DNA from: Bacillus sp. EB106-08-02-XG196
GTDB lineage: Bacteria; Bacillota; Bacilli; Bacillales; Cytobacillaceae
Assembly: GCF_013396335.1 (NCBI RefSeq)
Contig: NZ_JABWSY010000001.1
Location: 323,869-387,868 of the forward strand
Direction: 5' to 3'
Length of the DNA stretch: 64,000 nucleotides
The position numbers and the translations under genes were made by a program. The notes beneath the pieces are model-generated. The model saw nothing but the letters and a program-made list of their open reading frames with translations, made no database searches and had not been told where the DNA came from. Shown piece after piece: positions 61,636 to 64,000 of the stretch (its first letter is position 1; each line of letters begins with the position of its first letter).

Positions 61636-62082
61636 CTATTTGCAGATTTCAAACGTCTGCAAAACAGCTTCCCCTAATTCCGTTTCACTAGATTTCTTGT
61701 CTAAAACCAATGCTGTTGTATTAGGCTTCATTGTGTAACCACGGCCATCTTTGCTTTCCGTTTTAGCCTCAAACTCAAAGCCATTTTCTTTGTTAAAGAA
61801 AACCATTTGAAATAAATGATTTTTCACAAACTTTTTATCACTTTTTTCTCCAGTAACAAGTCTGGTTACAATGACTTTCATATCTTCATCAGTATATTGA
61901 TGATTAACCGTAATATCAAAACATTCCTTCAGTTTAGCGCCAACCATAGATGGCTTGTATGGCTCTTCTAACACAGCTGGTTTATTGATATTGCAACGAA
62001 TCCCATGCTGATTAAAACCATCGGGCACCAAGATAAGGGTGTTATCATTGATATTTTTGTAAACTCCTACACTGTAATCCAT
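61636..62082 (-). CDS. Hypothetical protein (148 aa)
   Basis: A soluble 148-residue protein without signal peptide or membrane segment. I do not recognise it. It has many charged residues, a central FDITVNHQYTDEDMKVIV, and ends in ELGEAVLQTFEICK. The pattern of alternating beta strands and short helices suggests a compact alpha/beta fold. A weak GGAAGG lies upstream of ATG. It is flanked by minJ upstream and a stem-loop downstream, so it is probably monocistronic. Confidence 0.65.
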   Translation of the reverse strand: MDYSVGVYKNINDNTLILVPDGFNQHGIRCNINKPAVLEEPYKPSMVGAKLKECFDITVNHQYTDEDMKVIVTRLVTGEKSDKKFVKNHLFQMVFFNKENGFEFEAKTESKDGRGYTMKPNTTALVLDKKSSETELGEAVLQTFEICK

Positions 62083-62163
62083 AAGTTCCTTCCTCCATTT
62101 AAAGAGATGGTGATGAATGATTATTTATGAAATTACTTTGCTTAATTATGAAAATTCATAACT

Positions 62164-63357
62164 TTATCCAATTCTTTCATCAAATTTTCTCTGATCCTGT
62201 ACAAAAAGTATACCAAGTTCATAATGATCACCTTCATACAGGGCACGTTGAACGAAACGAACCTCACCATTTATGTCTAGAACCTCGAGCTTACAATGGG
62301 CTCGATTTTTTTGTAATGCCTCGTAAAAAACGTGTTCATCCCTTATGATGACTCCATTAACTTTTGAAATTATTTCGCCTACTTGAAGGCCCATTTTATC
62401 AGCAGGGGATTGGGGTATAATTCCAATAATCATTAAGCCGTTGTTTTTCTTCGAGAAGTAAAACGGTAAATTATCATCCTTTAATCGTTGCATTAAGGAG
62501 ATCAATTCACGACCGATTATCGCCAAGGCTACTACTCCGATGGAGATTAACGGATACCAATAACCAATAACAGACAAAATCAAAATCAATACACCGAGTG
62601 TTGTAACTCGACGCCCCTGTAACTCGATAGATTTCTTCGGCAGCATACCTTGAATTTGCTGGTTAAAACCAATTGCAAATGGAACCAGGATTAGCGAGTA
62701 GGATTCCGCTCTTATGTTGAAGACTGGCCACCACTCGAATGGGAGAGTTAGAGCCTCCCCTGGGATAAGTAAAAACATAGGCAGCATCCAGAATCGTTTC
62801 ACTTCGTGGACGCCAACATTTTGTCCACGCTTGCTTTTTACCAGCTTTGGAGAGGTACCTTTACTTGCATTTTTACGAATAAGAATTCCCTCTGAAATTA
62901 ATAAAAGTGCCATTAGAATGACCAAGGTAGGATATACCTTTTCATCTAAAGCCTGAAATGTATCATTAAAAATTGGCAGGGTCCATTCATACTCCATGAT
63001 TAAATTAATAGAGAAAAACGCTGCACCTACCGTGTATACTGGCGACATAAGCCTAATATTAGTTGTTAAACTCCATAATATCGTAAAGACAGCAATTAGA
63101 AGGATGGCAGCAAATGGAAGTGTTAACCCTGCCATTAATGTGACAATGGTAAGTACTAAACCCAGTATTAATCCTATAGGAAACAACTGTCGTAGTTCAA
63201 AATAGGCATCAAATGTCCTTGTATGGAAATTTTTCCGTTCACGTTTAACCCTTGATACTCCCAGTATTCCTGAAAGGAAAATGAGATAGTAAAAAACCGG
63301 ATGTAGAAAAAGTCTACCTGTCCCTTTCAACAGCTCCAAAAGCCATAATTGCACCAA
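62164..63357 (-). CDS. minJ: Topological determinant of cell division MinJ
   Basis: Bridges DivIVA and MinD at the pole and septum. The 397-residue length equals B. subtilis MinJ. About seven N-terminal and central transmembrane helices (first VFYYLIFLSGILGV, last ALAIIGRELISL region) are followed by a C-terminal PDZ domain (about 285-375; LMIIGIIPQSPADKMGLQVG in part, then GEIISKVNGVII). It lies next to ctpB, its usual neighbour. Confidence 0.93.
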   Translation of the reverse strand: MVQLWLLELLKGTGRLFLHPVFYYLIFLSGILGVSRVKRERKNFHTRTFDAYFELRQLFPIGLILGLVLTIVTLMAGLTLPFAAILLIAVFTILWSLTTNIRLMSPVYTVGAAFFSINLIMEYEWTLPIFNDTFQALDEKVYPTLVILMALLLISEGILIRKNASKGTSPKLVKSKRGQNVGVHEVKRFWMLPMFLLIPGEALTLPFEWWPVFNIRAESYSLILVPFAIGFNQQIQGMLPKKSIELQGRRVTTLGVLILILSVIGYWYPLISIGVVALAIIGRELISLMQRLKDDNLPFYFSKKNNGLMIIGIIPQSPADKMGLQVGEIISKVNGVIIRDEHVFYEALQKNRAHCKLEVLDINGEVRFVQRALYEGDHYELGILFVQDQRKFDERIG

Positions 63358-63601
63358 TTCCTGCCACCTGCCTCTATCATAAATTCTACTATTCTAGCTC
63401 TAAAGATTATTTTACCAAAATGGAGGGATAAAACCTATTACTAGATTATTGAAAAAACAAAAAAATGTCGAATTTTTATATAATTATTAGGATTCCTCGA
63501 ACACTTTTCTTCGGAATTCGTGTTATTTCATTATACTTCAACAAATATTTCCAAGGAAATCTTGGCAGTTCACAATCATACTTATCCTGATTTGTCGCAC
63601 A

Positions 63602-63630
63602 CAAAAAACAGAGGCAGCGGCCTCTGTTTA
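63602..63630 (-). terminator. Terminator of ctpB
   Basis: AAACAGAGGC/GCCTCTGTTT stem with a 4-nt loop, then TTTTTTGTG on the minus strand, just past the ctpB stop. The gap 63358-63601 shows no gene; a -10-like TAAAAT precedes minJ but no good -35. Confidence 0.88.
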
Positions 63631-63634
63631 TCTT

Positions 63635-64000
63635 TTATTTTGCAATTAGTCGTAAAGCGGTTTGGAGTTGGATGTCGTTTTTCTCTTTCTTCATTTCTTT
63701 TATTATCTGTTCTTCTAACATTGCTGCTGTTTTTGCATCAATTTTACCAGATGGCTGGAGGTTGTTGTTTTGCTGAAAGGCTTTAACTGCTGTTGTTGTT
63801 TCTTTACTAAAATAACCATCTGTCCGTCCAGGAGCGAAGCCTAAACCAGATAATATTTCTTGGGCATTTTTGACCTGCTCATTGTTCATATCCTCTTTCA
63901 GCGGTTCTTCAATTTGAAGTGGATGAGTATCAAAGATGGCAGGCTGATCGATTTCCACATCCGGTTTTATCCCTTTTTTGTGAATCCAGTTTCCATCAGG
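63635..64000 (-). CDS. ctpB: Carboxyl-terminal processing protease CtpB, 3' part
   Basis: C-terminal end of an S41 protease, cut by the window edge. The first visible residues, PDGNWIHKKGIKPDVEI, are the conserved region after the catalytic core. After it lies a peptidoglycan-binding domain (VKNAQEILSGLGFAPGRTDG in part, YFSKETTTAVKAFQQNNNL). B. subtilis CtpB cleaves SpoIVFA to switch on pro-sigma-K processing. The catalytic serine and PDZ parts are outside the window. Minus strand, directly upstream of minJ. Confidence 0.93.
   Translation of the reverse strand, partial: PDGNWIHKKGIKPDVEIDQPAIFDTHPLQIEEPLKEDMNNEQVKNAQEILSGLGFAPGRTDGYFSKETTTAVKAFQQNNNLQPSGKIDAKTAAMLEEQIIKEMKKEKNDIQLQTALRLIAK

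Overview
The window is chromosomal DNA from a low-GC, spore-forming member of the Bacillaceae. The evidence is a B. subtilis-like gene order (eno-gpmI-tpiA-pgk-gapA-cggR; clpP; crh-whiA-yvcK-rapZ-yvcI-trxB; hisIEFAHBDGZ-yvoF-ppaX-yvoD-lgt-hprK; nagAB-nagR; yvlABD; uvrAB-csbA; minJ-ctpB), strong AGGAGG-type ribosome binding sites, and recognisable CcpA, CtsR, CggR, NagR, Zur, LexA, CadC-type and sigma-W sites. A Neobacillus/Bacillus-like genus is likely, but the species cannot be read from the sequence. I see no rRNA, no phage genes, no transposase and no CRISPR array. One tRNA, tRNA-Arg(CCG), is present.

Layout. 1-313: tandem 52-bp hairpin repeats running off the left edge. 314-7600: glycolytic operon on the minus strand under its repressor CggR. 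7617-10570: a thioredoxin-fold protein, sigma-54 and a DUF3231 protein, then tRNA-Arg. 10.7-17.9 kb: clpP on the plus strand, the crh/whiA/yvcK/rapZ/yvcI cluster, trxB and a TPR protein. 18.0-24.5 kb: a complete eight-gene histidine operon. 24.6-28.5 kb: yvoF, ppaX, yvoD, lgt, hprK. 28.8-31.5 kb: N-acetylglucosamine catabolism (nagA, nagB, nagR). 31.6-31.8 kb: a second, sequence-unrelated 52-bp hairpin array. 31.9-40 kb: a CwlC-like amidase, a sigma-W-type yvl operon, uvrAB and csbA.

The accessory-looking part is 40-53.5 kb, a metal and redox island. It holds a YcnI-type copper protein, a divergent Zur-controlled pair (zinc metallochaperone plus zinc-free L33 on one side, ZnuA-like lipoprotein on the other), a YcgR/YcgQ-like permease pair, and a CadC-type repressor with a CDF zinc/cadmium exporter. 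It also holds an unusual two-gene operon in which a His-every-seventh-residue acidic lipid- or membrane-tethered protein precedes a NapH-like polyferredoxin membrane protein. Next come a half-size sirohaem-reductase-like protein, a YdhK-type lipoprotein and a divergently transcribed two-component system. The heptad-His/polyferredoxin pair with its neighbours is the best candidate for an undescribed system.

53.5-60.5 kb is a D-galactonate (De Ley-Doudoroff) catabolic operon with a CUT1 ABC transporter lacking its ATPase, a CcpA cre site and an IclR regulator preceded by two palindromes. 60.6-62.1 kb holds small membrane and hypothetical proteins. The window ends in minJ and the 3' part of ctpB.
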